A DNA stretch of 64,000 nt, from the NCBI RefSeq assembly GCF_900103825.1, contig NZ_FNIF01000018.1, positions 1 through 64,000 of the forward strand. The letters run 5' to 3'. Numbering within the stretch: position 1 is the stretch's first letter; every line of letters begins with the position of its first letter. The position numbers and the translations under genes are program-made. Of the stretch, positions 26,201 to 33,985 are shown one piece after another. The DNA is from Paenibacillus sp. yr247. Its GTDB lineage: Bacteria > Bacillota > Bacilli > Paenibacillales > NBRC-103111. A model generated the notes under the pieces. The model saw only the letters and a list, made by a program, of their open reading frames with translations. It ran no database searches and was not told the DNA's origin.

Positions 26201-26325
26201 GTTGTTGCAGTTGTAGTAGCTGTAGGAGTAGTAGTAGTGCTTGTTGTTGTGTCAGCCATTGCCACCGACGCGAACATGGAGAATGCCATTGTTGCTGTTG
26301 CGATTACTTTTAAACTTTTTTTCAT
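23281..26325 (-). CDS. S-layer protein with N-terminal SLH domains
   Basis: This is a probable S-layer subunit or major SLH surface protein. From ATG 26325 the product has 1014 residues: a signal peptide ending near SVAMADTTT, a Thr-rich linker, three SLH domains (about residues 45-205: FKDLAG..MTRAQFAKVLVLVSG, FDDVKAD..TLGEFATALVKG, WYADAVKQAIAAK..ATRADLVVGAF), then about 800 residues of Ig-like beta domains poor in Cys and rich in Ala/Thr/Val. SLH domains bind pyruvylated wall polymer made by the CsaB/TagA/TagO products upstream. A second in-frame start at 26406, with its own good ribosome site, would add 27 residues. Tandem promoters and a long leader fit high expression. Confidence 0.93.
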   Translation of the reverse strand: MKKSLKVIATATMAFSMFASVAMADTTTSTTTTPTATTTATTVKTSKDFKDLAGLDATVTAKIDAMLAKGYFEGTAADSFGIKENMTRAQFAKVLVLVSGVKVDNTVKVSSFDDVKADDTANGWAIPFIEAAKKAGLVDGKTDKTFDPGANVTLGEFATALVKGLGKKVDTTGTPWYADAVKQAIAAKVLPEGTDGAAFATRADLVVGAFTADAAISAMGKVSVSEAKATGVKTVTVTFNKPVDDTKANVALTKGSVAVATTAKFADDKKSVVLTLTDVKIGEGTYTATLSGLDAAGVDKTTATFTAENEKVSKLEFVNAGEKIAKSVNAVVRVKATNQYGEVSSLTTGNYTAYVSGTTQPITRNDDTGYLELTIDTSAKQPEIDVIPVNVFLTNSSVSVQKVFKVGTEPYVTKIELGNVKYPATKTALTSQGDTAEISITRYDQYGDKIVWNNSYAQAIKDRLAVGTPIITPFSFDALAYDAVNSTYDTLKVKLANNIDKAGDYQVSFYVGASTATATIKTQSSLLAQKVEFGEFNGVIAEGDGATAGAMNGATYIPVVAYDAAGAKLSAQDIADNADLKRFSISVSGADYASGNNGNDAIVRTGEHKGQIKLDNITSLSKGVVYLNLGIYNANVQTNAQTSFTVQDSRKPETIVLDGDKPAQKGLLGATTTVKWIVKDQYGATLKKTVPSLQANYKVSVTVTGQTYATFTNTAIAGAWNAATSAYEFTGANLDAFNSKDLVFTAALAGGKDTVKAELIDVAKASTIKSVDSSLQVVGTSGLTYSVNAVKDLFAALDNSATPADDKELTAAADTLGNANGIWATSSKFARKLAVKAIDKSGDAVAITGSRIISAGTSDSSVAKAVYNAGDVYVLGNKAGKATLTVVFKKDGGSTQDQTLDLNVKADAVTAASISADANKTGLAGGATTVLALMPNLKVVDNYGVEYTDTDIAKYSAFLGVQYVVSGAKNCTVTIDNSGAVTVTDLTTSANPKFEFSIKAITANGKSVSTLVTN

Positions 26326-26526
26326 AACCTTTTTTTCTCCTCCTTGAATATCTTTGGGTTTATTATTTAGGTTTGATCTATGAATATTTGAGCTCGATTC
26401 ACTCATTGTCAGTTCACCCCCTTTCCAGAGTTAGAGCGTAATATAACTAAGTTTGCTTATGGGCCTATAGCCACATAGAAAACTAGTAAACAGAAACTAT
26501 AAAATAAGACATTCATACCAAGTTAC

Positions 26527-26555
26527 ATTATACAATGCTCGAATAGCGTCGTAAA
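26527..26555 (-). promoter_or_regulatory. Proximal sigma-A promoter of the S-layer gene
   Basis: TTTACG (26550-26555), 17 bases, TATAAT (26527-26532) on the minus strand, about 115 nt upstream of the first start codon. Confidence 0.65.
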
Positions 26556-26558
26556 GAG

Positions 26559-26580
26559 TTATTTTACCAAAGTAAAATAA
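26559..26580. repeat. 9 bp perfect inverted repeat just upstream of the proximal S-layer promoter
   Basis: TTATTTTAC and GTAAAATAA flank CAAA, 4 bp upstream of the -35 element. It could be a regulator-binding site, or a hairpin in the transcript from the distal promoter. Confidence 0.6.
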
Positions 26581-26716
26581 GTAACCTTTAAGTAATGTTT
26601 GTTTTCAAAGTATTAAACGCAGTACTTTAATAAAAGTTGCGTTCTAAAGAAATTTTTTTTAATTTTTTATAGGGATCACATCCAATTAAGCGACTATTTG
26701 AATTAGTAATGAATTA

Positions 26717-26803
26717 ATATGTAGCATTTCGTCTATCTCCTTGGCTACAAGATGTAGTATACGATAATGTATTCTCATTTTCATTAATAAGTATTTTCCA
26801 GTA
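26717..26803 (-). promoter_or_regulatory. Distal S-layer promoter in direct-repeat copy A
   Basis: ATGAAA (26779-26784), 17 bases, TATACT (26756-26761) on the minus strand. The surrounding 85 bp is a direct repeat of 27609-27692, which holds the same promoter with identical spacing before the decayed paralogue. A transcript from here would have a leader of about 340 nt to the upstream start codon. Confidence 0.6.
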
Positions 26804-26830
26804 CGTCATTCTAATTTTAAGCAATAAATA

Positions 26831-26854
26831 GAAGACTCCGAAGAGTCTTCTTTT
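26831..26854. terminator. Hairpin after the decayed S-layer paralogue
   Basis: GAAGACTC and GAGTCTTC form an 8 bp stem around CGAA. The T run is better on the plus strand than on the minus strand, so it may be bidirectional or weak. Confidence 0.5.
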
Positions 26855-26879
26855 AGAAATCTATTGAAATCTATTAGTT

Positions 26880-27610
26880 AATTGCAGTTACTAATACTTG
26901 AACCGATTCCCGTTTGGCGCTTTTGCTGTTACTACAAGATGCTGTCATTGCATCAATTGTAACATTTCCGCCAACAACATCACTAACTATTTAGCAAATA
27001 CCTAGAATCGAATCGTATTTCACGATTGGGTTCGTAGTTGAGAAGGAACCATCGGAATTGTACTCTAGACCAAATTGGTCTTTAATCCGGAAATTGAAAT
27101 CGTCTTTTGCGCCCAAGATTGCTTTTGGAGCTAGTTCACCATCTTTATCCACAACAATGTGGTCTAGGTAACGTTGCTCTTGAACAGCGACACTTGTTTG
27201 AGCATAGCTATTTGAGTTCGTTGATGCGATAAGTGCCGTCAGATAAACACTTGAACTAGCTTTTGCAGTTCCGTTAAGTCGACAGTAAGGTTACCATCAC
27301 TACCTTTTAGCGTAGCTTGTGTACCAATAACAAAAGCAGTGAATGCTGCGTTTCTTAGAGAAGCTACTTCACCATATTGATTTGTAGCTTTCAATGCAAT
27401 TCTTACATTAGCACTATAAGCTAGTGTGTCTCCTGCATTAACGAACTCGATTTTGCTAAATTAAAACTGCGCTTTTCTTATCTTATCTGCATTAAATTTT
27501 ACGGTTGTTGCTACATCTGTCGTACCTTTTATAAGGGCAAGCTTTGCTTTCTCTGTATCAACCGGTTTGTTGATCGTTACTGTTACTTGCTGAACGTCTG
27601 GTAGATTCAT
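26880..27610 (-). pseudogene. Decayed S-layer protein paralogue
   Basis: Conceptual translation shows ordered fragments closely resembling the middle of the adjacent S-layer protein: VQQVTVTINKPVDTEKAK, FVNAGDTL then VRIALKATNQYGEVASL, and QTSVAVQEQRYLDHIVVDKDGE followed by IKDQFGLEY. The fragments are broken by stop codons (for example after KAQF) and frame changes. The signal peptide, SLH domains and much of the C-terminal half are missing. It begins at an ATG at 27610 immediately beside the duplicated promoter segment, so a large deletion probably joined the promoter region to the middle of the gene. Confidence 0.88.
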
Positions 27611-27692
27611 ATGTAGCGGCGCGTCTATCATTTAGGCTACAAAATAAGTATACGTGACTGTGTATTGAATTTCATTGATAAGTATTTTCCAA
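27609..27692. repeat. Direct-repeat copy B: duplicated S-layer promoter segment
   Basis: It aligns with 26717-26800 over its whole length, sharing ATATGTAGC, CGTCTATC, GGCTACAA, AGTATAC, TGTATT and AAGTATTTTCCA blocks in order. It includes the same -35/-10 pair (27670-27675 and 27647-27652). Confidence 0.75.
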
Positions 27693-27705
27693 TTTCAATA
27701 GAAAA

Positions 27706-27742
27706 CAAAAAAGACTGCATCCGATTATCGGAGCAGTCTTTT
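27706..27742 (-). terminator. Intrinsic terminator of the 1294-residue SLH protein gene
   Basis: A 15 bp stem with one bulge (AAAAGACTGC/GCAGTCTTTT plus TCCGA/TCGGA) is followed by a T run on the minus strand. Confidence 0.88.
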
Positions 27743-27755
27743 GTTCATTCAGGGT

Positions 27756-30700
27756 TTAAGGAATTTTCTTTTGTTGTTTTAACACTCGGTTAGCAATTGC
27801 CGCGGCTTGTGCTCTAGTCATATTGCCAGTTGGATCGTAGCTGAAAGTAGGTTTTTTCTGACCTTGTACAGGAGCATTCTCAATGCCGTCCATTAAGCCT
27901 GCTTTAACAACAGCCTCAACGGAACCTAATGCGTAGGTATCAATGTCCCCAGCGTCTGTAAATTGTTTTTTGAGATTAGAAAGAGATTTAACTGCATCGC
28001 TACTTGTTTTCATATTCGCTGCTCTTTCAATCATAACAGCTGCATCTGCACGGCTAATTGAGTTTGTTGGGAGGAATAATCCATTGGAGTTTCCTCTTAC
28101 GATGCCCGCACGGGCGCCTGCTTCAATATGCATGAAATCATACAAGCTGCTGCTGTTCGGCAAACCAAGACCTCTGCGCACATCCGCAAACGTTCCTTGA
28201 AAGTTTGGGTTCGTAGGATCGTTTGTATGGTATGTTGTGTCTTCGTTAATTAATGGGATATCAAAGATGTTAACCAACATGGTTACGAATTCGCCGCGGG
28301 TAATCGCGTCATTAGGTAAGAATTGTCCAGGCGTTTTATTATTCATGATTCCCTTGGAATACAAAATATCTAGGTAATCACGAGCCCAGTCATGATTCGT
28401 TACATCATTAAAACTGTTATCCATATACATGACTTGGAAATAACCGAAGTTATCAACTGGAACTTTAATGGTATGCGATTTAGGATCTACAACGCCACCA
28501 ATGTTTTTCCATCCTACATATTGGTTGCCTGTTCCACTTGGATCAAGGAAAGTACCGAACTGATAAACGGAAAGGTATTTCCATGAGTCATTACGGATTT
28601 CGTCATCATATTTCAAAGTAAGTGTTCCACGTTCTGTAGGAATTACGAGATTTTTAATATATCTGGAGTAGAATGCTGCTTCTCCAGGCCCAGGAAGCGT
28701 AGGTGAAGGAAGATTACCACTACCTTGCAGGGCATCTTTAAGTGTCGCATTCGTACTTGCTGCACTAATATCAATTGAACCGCCATCAATCCAGAATAGT
28801 TTACTAGCTGGTCTGAATCGGCCTGTTGGTTCTTGAAGGAAGCGAGCTCCAGCTTGAGTTTCAGAAGCCTTGTCTACACGTCCATCATCTTGGTTAGCAA
28901 TACCAAAGACAAGCTTACGGTCAGAAGTAATAAATTGTTCCGTCTGTGTACGATCGTTTCTCATTAATTTCGTATCTTTCGGGAACGTTAATGAAAGATC
29001 TCCATCGAATAAGCTCATTTTAGTTGAAATAGTAGTACGATACTGAGCGCCTTCAATCGATGTGTTCAGGTTGTTGAGAATGAAAGTGCCCTTCGATTTT
29101 GCTTTTCCTCGAGTAATTTCAAAGCTAACTGTGTTTTTTCCTGCTTTCAAATTCGCAACATCTAATCTGAATACTCCAGGCGCAGTAAGCTTTGCTTCAA
29201 TTTTGTTAAATACAATAGAATCTGCCCCATCCGCTTGGATGACAACGGTTTGAAAGTTTGTATTTACATTGGCTTGGTCTATTTTATCTACATTTTTAAC
29301 AAAGTTCGTTGGTTGAAGTAGCAAATAATCTACGGGTTGTTTTGTGACTGTAATCATTTTACTTGTAGTACGGCCTGTCTTATTTTTTGCAACTAGCTCT
29401 AATACATAATCACCATAAGCATCTAGTGTCAAAGGCGTAGCAATATTAAACTTCGTGGTAATTTGATTGGCGTCTAGTGGATTAATAACTTGAGAAATCT
29501 GTCCTAACAAAGGTGTTGTTCCTGGTGTAAGAGTAGAACCGTTAGGAACATTCCTTACGTACAAAATGGATGTCGATAGTGGATCTGCTGAATTTAGCTT
29601 TGCATTTAGAACAGTACCATTTAACTGAAGTTTGTCCGATGTGGTCAAATAGGTTCCAGGTAAACTACTAGGCGTAGATGGTGTTATTGCTGGATCTACT
29701 GTAAGCTCTTCAACTAATGGAGCAAAATCGCTAAGGACAAAAATATCATAATTTGTCTGTGTGACAAGTACTTTTGGAGCTGTGGGACTTGGCCTCATGA
29801 AGAGTGAGAATTTAATCGTCTTCTTCCCATCAGAATCAAGAAGCGTACCGAATGATCCTGAAGGAATATTAAACGTTCCATCTGTTGTATTAATAAGTCC
29901 GGTTAACGGGATGTTCGTGTCATTTACAGACAATTCTACATCCGCATAGCTTGCAGCCGGTAAGTTAATAATTTTTCCTGTCATACAAGGAGCCGGGCCA
30001 CTCGCGCATGTCAATTGAGTTGAATTGCTTACCACCTTGCCATTGTAAAGACTATTAACAATGACATAAGGTGCGCTTGAGATATTTAACTGATAAACCT
30101 TAGAACCTGCAAGGTTATCTCCAGTTGTTGTGTTCCATGGAACTAATGTCATTTTTGTAGCGCCGTCAGGAATATCATGTAGAACAATTTCTGCAACACC
30201 TGAATTGACAGTTACATAACCATTATCTACAAACCCAGGTATGGTTACTTTTACTTTATCAGCGTTCCCGTTCACATGGAATCTGAGTGTTGCAGGAAAT
30301 TCATTAATTTGGCTTGTTCCTTGCTCAGTCAGCTTGACTTCATACCCCGACCCAGATGCTGGAACGAAGTACTGTGCCGTATAGTTTATGTAAGGTAAAC
30401 TCGGATTCGTATAGTTAAACAAATACTTAGTTGTGTATTCTCCACCTAGGCTAGTAACAAATTTAACATCAATTTCTTGAGTTGTTGCTGTTCCGCTTAG
30501 GGGAAGATTAGCTGAAATGTGATGAACATCATAAGCCGTACCCCCCGTTATTACTGGAGCTGAGACTAAACTTGGTGCAGTACCGGCAGGAACTGCTGGA
30601 TTCACATTAAGAAATCCTCCATTTGGAGTAGTTGTAGTACCTGTAGCGAAGGTATAGCGAAGTGTTGTTCCACTGCCAACCACACTAATATCGGCATACA

Positions 30701-31640
30701 AATAGTCTGGGCTACCTGATGTAATGTTACCCTTACTGTTTTTTAAATCTGTTGTAAAGACAATGTTATTATCTGAAGCGCTTGAAAGACTTGGAACTGT
30801 GACCAAGGGCTGATCCGTATTTCCCGTGGCAGTCTCCTTGAAGCGAACATTACCATTAAAGGCGAACCCAAAACCATTATTGTAAATAAAATTCCTTGTC
30901 GTTGTGTAGAAATTGGTAGGATTCTTAGCAACAAAATTGATTTGATTATCCCCTGGTGTGAGTGTTAGATCCGATGCTCTTCCTGTATTGGTCAGAAATG
31001 TAAAAATACCAGAAGAAAAGTTCGTTGCTTCGTAAGTTGCCCCTGCAACTGTAGCATCTACTTGATAAGCATTATTGGAATTACCGGTTACTGTTAAGTT
31101 TGTGTAAGGTCCTGTAGCTGGATACATTCCTCCATCTATGAAATCAACGCCGTTGATTTTCAAATTTGTGATGTTGGATACAGGAGTGAAATATACCCAT
31201 GCCGGTTTGGAATCTATCGTCGAGGTACTCCCGTATTTAATAACAATTTTATTCAAACCTTCGGTTAGTCGAATATTCTCAAACGTTATTTGGTTGCTGT
31301 TATTAGGGTTTTTAATGGCGCGATTTGTTTTATTCGGCGTAGTAACACCCGTATTTAGATTCTTAATTTCATAATAAATATTGGTAATTTGGTCATCTGA
31401 GATACCGCCAATATCAGCGCTAAGCGTAATAGGATTAGATGTGATCCTAGGAACCGCGGCATCAGAAAAAGCCGGAACATCCTGTACAACTGTTGAGTCA
31501 TTAGGATCCGTATGCACGTAATAGTTCGTAATATTAATGACTGGTGCGGCAGATGCCGTGAGAGGTGGCAGCATAGCAATCAGCATAGCGACCATAAGGC
31601 TAATGCTAAGCCATTTATTTCTTTTAAGCTTCGTTTTCAA
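27756..31640 (-). CDS. Large surface protein with C-terminal SLH domains
   Basis: The 1294-residue protein has a signal peptide (LSISLMVAMLIAMLPPLTASAA), about 1050 residues of beta-rich, probably Ig-like domains without recognised catalytic motifs, and three C-terminal SLH domains (from about residue 1080: WARDYLDILYSKGIMNN..ITRGEFVTMLVNIF; SRADAAVMIERA; TRAQAAAIANRVLK). It should be held on pyruvylated wall polymer. Translation starts at TTG 31640, 8 bases after AAGGAGG. A sigma-D-type promoter lies about 150 bp upstream, so expression is probably linked to motility. It could be a second S-layer subunit or a surface adhesin. Confidence 0.92.
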   Translation of the reverse strand: MKTKLKRNKWLSISLMVAMLIAMLPPLTASAAPVINITNYYVHTDPNDSTVVQDVPAFSDAAVPRITSNPITLSADIGGISDDQITNIYYEIKNLNTGVTTPNKTNRAIKNPNNSNQITFENIRLTEGLNKIVIKYGSTSTIDSKPAWVYFTPVSNITNLKINGVDFIDGGMYPATGPYTNLTVTGNSNNAYQVDATVAGATYEATNFSSGIFTFLTNTGRASDLTLTPGDNQINFVAKNPTNFYTTTRNFIYNNGFGFAFNGNVRFKETATGNTDQPLVTVPSLSSASDNNIVFTTDLKNSKGNITSGSPDYLYADISVVGSGTTLRYTFATGTTTTPNGGFLNVNPAVPAGTAPSLVSAPVITGGTAYDVHHISANLPLSGTATTQEIDVKFVTSLGGEYTTKYLFNYTNPSLPYINYTAQYFVPASGSGYEVKLTEQGTSQINEFPATLRFHVNGNADKVKVTIPGFVDNGYVTVNSGVAEIVLHDIPDGATKMTLVPWNTTTGDNLAGSKVYQLNISSAPYVIVNSLYNGKVVSNSTQLTCASGPAPCMTGKIINLPAASYADVELSVNDTNIPLTGLINTTDGTFNIPSGSFGTLLDSDGKKTIKFSLFMRPSPTAPKVLVTQTNYDIFVLSDFAPLVEELTVDPAITPSTPSSLPGTYLTTSDKLQLNGTVLNAKLNSADPLSTSILYVRNVPNGSTLTPGTTPLLGQISQVINPLDANQITTKFNIATPLTLDAYGDYVLELVAKNKTGRTTSKMITVTKQPVDYLLLQPTNFVKNVDKIDQANVNTNFQTVVIQADGADSIVFNKIEAKLTAPGVFRLDVANLKAGKNTVSFEITRGKAKSKGTFILNNLNTSIEGAQYRTTISTKMSLFDGDLSLTFPKDTKLMRNDRTQTEQFITSDRKLVFGIANQDDGRVDKASETQAGARFLQEPTGRFRPASKLFWIDGGSIDISAASTNATLKDALQGSGNLPSPTLPGPGEAAFYSRYIKNLVIPTERGTLTLKYDDEIRNDSWKYLSVYQFGTFLDPSGTGNQYVGWKNIGGVVDPKSHTIKVPVDNFGYFQVMYMDNSFNDVTNHDWARDYLDILYSKGIMNNKTPGQFLPNDAITRGEFVTMLVNIFDIPLINEDTTYHTNDPTNPNFQGTFADVRRGLGLPNSSSLYDFMHIEAGARAGIVRGNSNGLFLPTNSISRADAAVMIERAANMKTSSDAVKSLSNLKKQFTDAGDIDTYALGSVEAVVKAGLMDGIENAPVQGQKKPTFSYDPTGNMTRAQAAAIANRVLKQQKKIP

Positions 31641-31788
31641 AACTAGTTCCTCCTTATGTAATCTAAATGTTGTTAGTATCGTCAGGCCATTCTCTCAACC
31701 TTATCTTACTTTCGACAATCCCTCCCAAATTCTTCTATCATTCTTCATGATTAGACGCGACTAATAGCCAAAAGTTCTTGTATCATAC

Positions 31789-31816
31789 TTATCGGTCTAA
31801 ACATAGAAAATGTTTA
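31789..31816 (-). promoter_or_regulatory. Candidate sigma-D promoter of the SLH protein gene
   Basis: TAAA (31813-31816), 16 bases, ACCGATAA (31789-31796) on the minus strand, the same geometry as the flgM promoter. A 9 bp inverted repeat (TCTAAACAT/ATGTTTAGA) spans the -35 and spacer. The upstream tagO gene has its own terminator at 31842-31872, so this promoter is well placed. Confidence 0.7.
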
Positions 31817-31841
31817 GAGAAAGAAATAAATTCATAAAACG

Positions 31842-31872
31842 CAAAAAAATCCAACCATAGTGGTTGGATTTT
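31842..31872 (-). terminator. Intrinsic terminator of the csaB-tagA-tagO unit
   Basis: A perfect 12 bp stem (31846-31857 with 31861-31872) with a TAG loop is followed by T on the minus strand, 30 bases after the tagO stop. Confidence 0.9.
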
Positions 31873-31901
31873 GAAGAAAAATTATATTATTACAACAACT
31901 G

Positions 31902-33011
31902 TTATTTGCCCATCCGATCGCTCTGCACTTGCTTGCCTACAAGCTTCTGCAGGAAATTCAGCACCGGCTTGCGGCTCTTGCTGATGATACCGATAGCCTC
32001 AGCTCCGACTAGCATAACTAGGAAGAGAGCCACGATGATCATGATAAGCCCCCAAGTAGAGTCTTGGGAGATAAAGACCGAGCAAACAACGGCGCTGCCG
32101 CCGAAGATGGAGGCAATTCCGTAGATGATCAGTACGCTTGTACGATGACTGAATCCGAGCTGCAGCAAGCAGTGATGCAGATGGCTTTTGTCAGGTGCAG
32201 AGATCGGTAATTTATTGACGTAACGGCGCATAATCGCGAAGAAGGTATCGGATAATGGCACGCCTAGGATCATAATTGGGATTAAAAGTGAGACAACGGC
32301 CGCTTGTTTGAAGCCGAGAATCGATAGCGTCGCTAGGGCAAAGCCTAGGAACAAGGCGCCAGAGTCTCCCATGAAGATTTTGGCCGGATGGAAGTTATAG
32401 AACATAAAGCCTATAATACTTCCTAGTAAAATCACACACAGTAGAATAACTGTCACATTGCCCATCATTAGCGCTAGAATAAGAATCGTAGTCGTAGCAA
32501 TACCAGACACGCCTGCTGACAAGCCATCAAGACCGTCAATCAAGTTAATGGCATTCGACACGCCCACAATCCACAATATCGTGATCGGGATACTTAACCA
32601 GCCAATGGGCAGGTTGGTTTCTCCGAAAGGAATGTTAACCAGATCGATCTTAAGACCAAAGGAGACAACAATGCACGCGGCAATGAGCTGCCCGAGCAGC
32701 TTCCATTTGGGCGATAGTTGAAAACGATCATCCAAGGCCCCCGTGACGACGATAACAAATCCGCCGATCAACAGCCCAAATGCTGCATTCGAGTTGACGG
32801 CATCAAGTGCTGGAGAGACGACGAAATAAGCACCGACGAAAGCAAGGAATATGGCTAATCCTCCGAGACGCGGCATAATCCGGGTATGTACCTTCCGATG
32901 GTTCGGGGCATCTACAGCTCCTACCCAGAAGGCAAATTTTTTGACTAGGGGTGTCAGCAGCAGCGCCATTACGCACGAAGCGATAAACCCAATCGCATAT
33001 AATCCATACAT
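31902..33011 (-). CDS. tagO: Undecaprenyl-phosphate GlcNAc-1-phosphate transferase
   Basis: TagO/WecA enzymes transfer GlcNAc-1-phosphate from UDP-GlcNAc to undecaprenyl phosphate, the first membrane step for wall polymers. The 369-residue protein has about ten membrane helices and the family's cytoplasmic motifs: DAPNHRKVHTRIMPRLGG near residue 36, a NAINLIDGLDGLSAG metal-binding segment near 150, and FMGDSGALFLGF near 215. ATG 33011 fits the conserved N-terminus; a longer in-frame ORF to 33083 adds only polar residues. With tagA and csaB nearby it probably starts the secondary wall polymer that SLH proteins bind. Confidence 0.93.
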   Translation of the reverse strand: MYGLYAIGFIASCVMALLLTPLVKKFAFWVGAVDAPNHRKVHTRIMPRLGGLAIFLAFVGAYFVVSPALDAVNSNAAFGLLIGGFVIVVTGALDDRFQLSPKWKLLGQLIAACIVVSFGLKIDLVNIPFGETNLPIGWLSIPITILWIVGVSNAINLIDGLDGLSAGVSGIATTTILILALMMGNVTVILLCVILLGSIIGFMFYNFHPAKIFMGDSGALFLGFALATLSILGFKQAAVVSLLIPIMILGVPLSDTFFAIMRRYVNKLPISAPDKSHLHHCLLQLGFSHRTSVLIIYGIASIFGGSAVVCSVFISQDSTWGLIMIIVALFLVMLVGAEAIGIISKSRKPVLNFLQKLVGKQVQSDRMGK

Positions 33012-33142
33012 CTCTTCTTCACAGCTCCTCTTGTCGTGGGTGGCAGGTGATCCGCCGAACTGATTATACTCCCATTTGTCCACAAATACTACTGCTAAAT
33101 TTGTCTGAAATGACCGTTTTCAGCCAGTTTTCATAAATATTC

Positions 33143-33931
33143 TCATGATTTGGTGACTTTCTCTTTGTCGCGCATGACTTTCAATGCAAATTTTGGGAGT
33201 AGGAGCATTCTCTTGTAACGCCATGGCTCCTGCAGCAGGCGGTAAAACCATTCCAGACGTAATTTTTGAAATAAAACCGGTGCTCTTTTTAGTTTGCCCG
33301 AAAGAACATCAAAACTTCCGCCAACACCCATCATAACCGGGACACCGATTTGCTCTTTGTATTTCCCGATCCAAGGCTCTTGATTAGCGGCAGATCTTCC
33401 AACGAAAAGGAGATCTGGCGCCGCATCCACAATGTCTTGAATCACTTCAGCATCCTGCTCGTCACCAAAGTATCCGTCACGTACGCCAACGAGCTGGATC
33501 CCCGGATAGGTGGTACAAAGCTTTTCAGCCGCTGCTTGAATAACCTCGTTTGAAGCACCAAGCAGGTACACTTTCCAACTTCTCGACTCTCCGACTTTCA
33601 TCAGCTCATGGAGCAAATCATAGCCAGGAACCCGCTCAACGACAGGCTCCCCTACATATCCAGCTGCCCAGACGACGCCTGTTCCATCGGGAACGATGAG
33701 CTCAGCGCGCTGCATCATGCTCAGGTAGGCAGGATTGTCCTGCGCGGCCATAACCATAATGGGATTGGCGGTAATGACCTGGTGGGGTTGTCTTTGTTCA
33801 ATAGCCTTCGTAAGGTAGGCAACGGTTTGGTCCATACCCATTTTGGAGACGGGGACTCCGTAGATGCGAACTTTCGGTATAGCATTTGAAGATGCAACCT
33901 CAGAATGGATCGTTGTTGATGTTGAGCTCAT
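33143..33931 (-). CDS. tagA: WecG/TagA/CpsF family glycosyltransferase
   Basis: Family members add N-acetylmannosamine to lipid-linked GlcNAc, the second step in wall-polymer linkage or repeat synthesis. The 262-residue product has the catalytic-region motifs ITANPIMVMAAQ near residue 53, VPDGTGVVWA near 80 and GVGGSFDVLSGKLKRAP near 205, plus the C-terminal basic LEWFYRLLQEPWRYKR. The loop usually written GxPKQExW reads GRSAANQEPWI here, an unusual variant that keeps QExWI. It lies between csaB and tagO. In Paenibacillus alvei the same three enzymes build pyruvylated GlcNAc-ManNAc polymer. Confidence 0.92.
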   Translation of the reverse strand: MSSTSTTIHSEVASSNAIPKVRIYGVPVSKMGMDQTVAYLTKAIEQRQPHQVITANPIMVMAAQDNPAYLSMMQRAELIVPDGTGVVWAAGYVGEPVVERVPGYDLLHELMKVGESRSWKVYLLGASNEVIQAAAEKLCTTYPGIQLVGVRDGYFGDEQDAEVIQDIVDAAPDLLFVGRSAANQEPWIGKYKEQIGVPVMMGVGGSFDVLSGKLKRAPVLFQKLRLEWFYRLLQEPWRYKRMLLLPKFALKVMRDKEKVTKS

Positions 33932-33985
33932 AGATATCTCTTCCTTTAAATGACGTTGGCATTCGGATTTTGGTTGATTTATTTA

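Noticed and set aside
26880-27610. Functional S-layer gene expressed by frameshifting
   Set aside because: There are several stop codons and missing segments, including the signal peptide and SLH domains, so recoding could not give a working protein.
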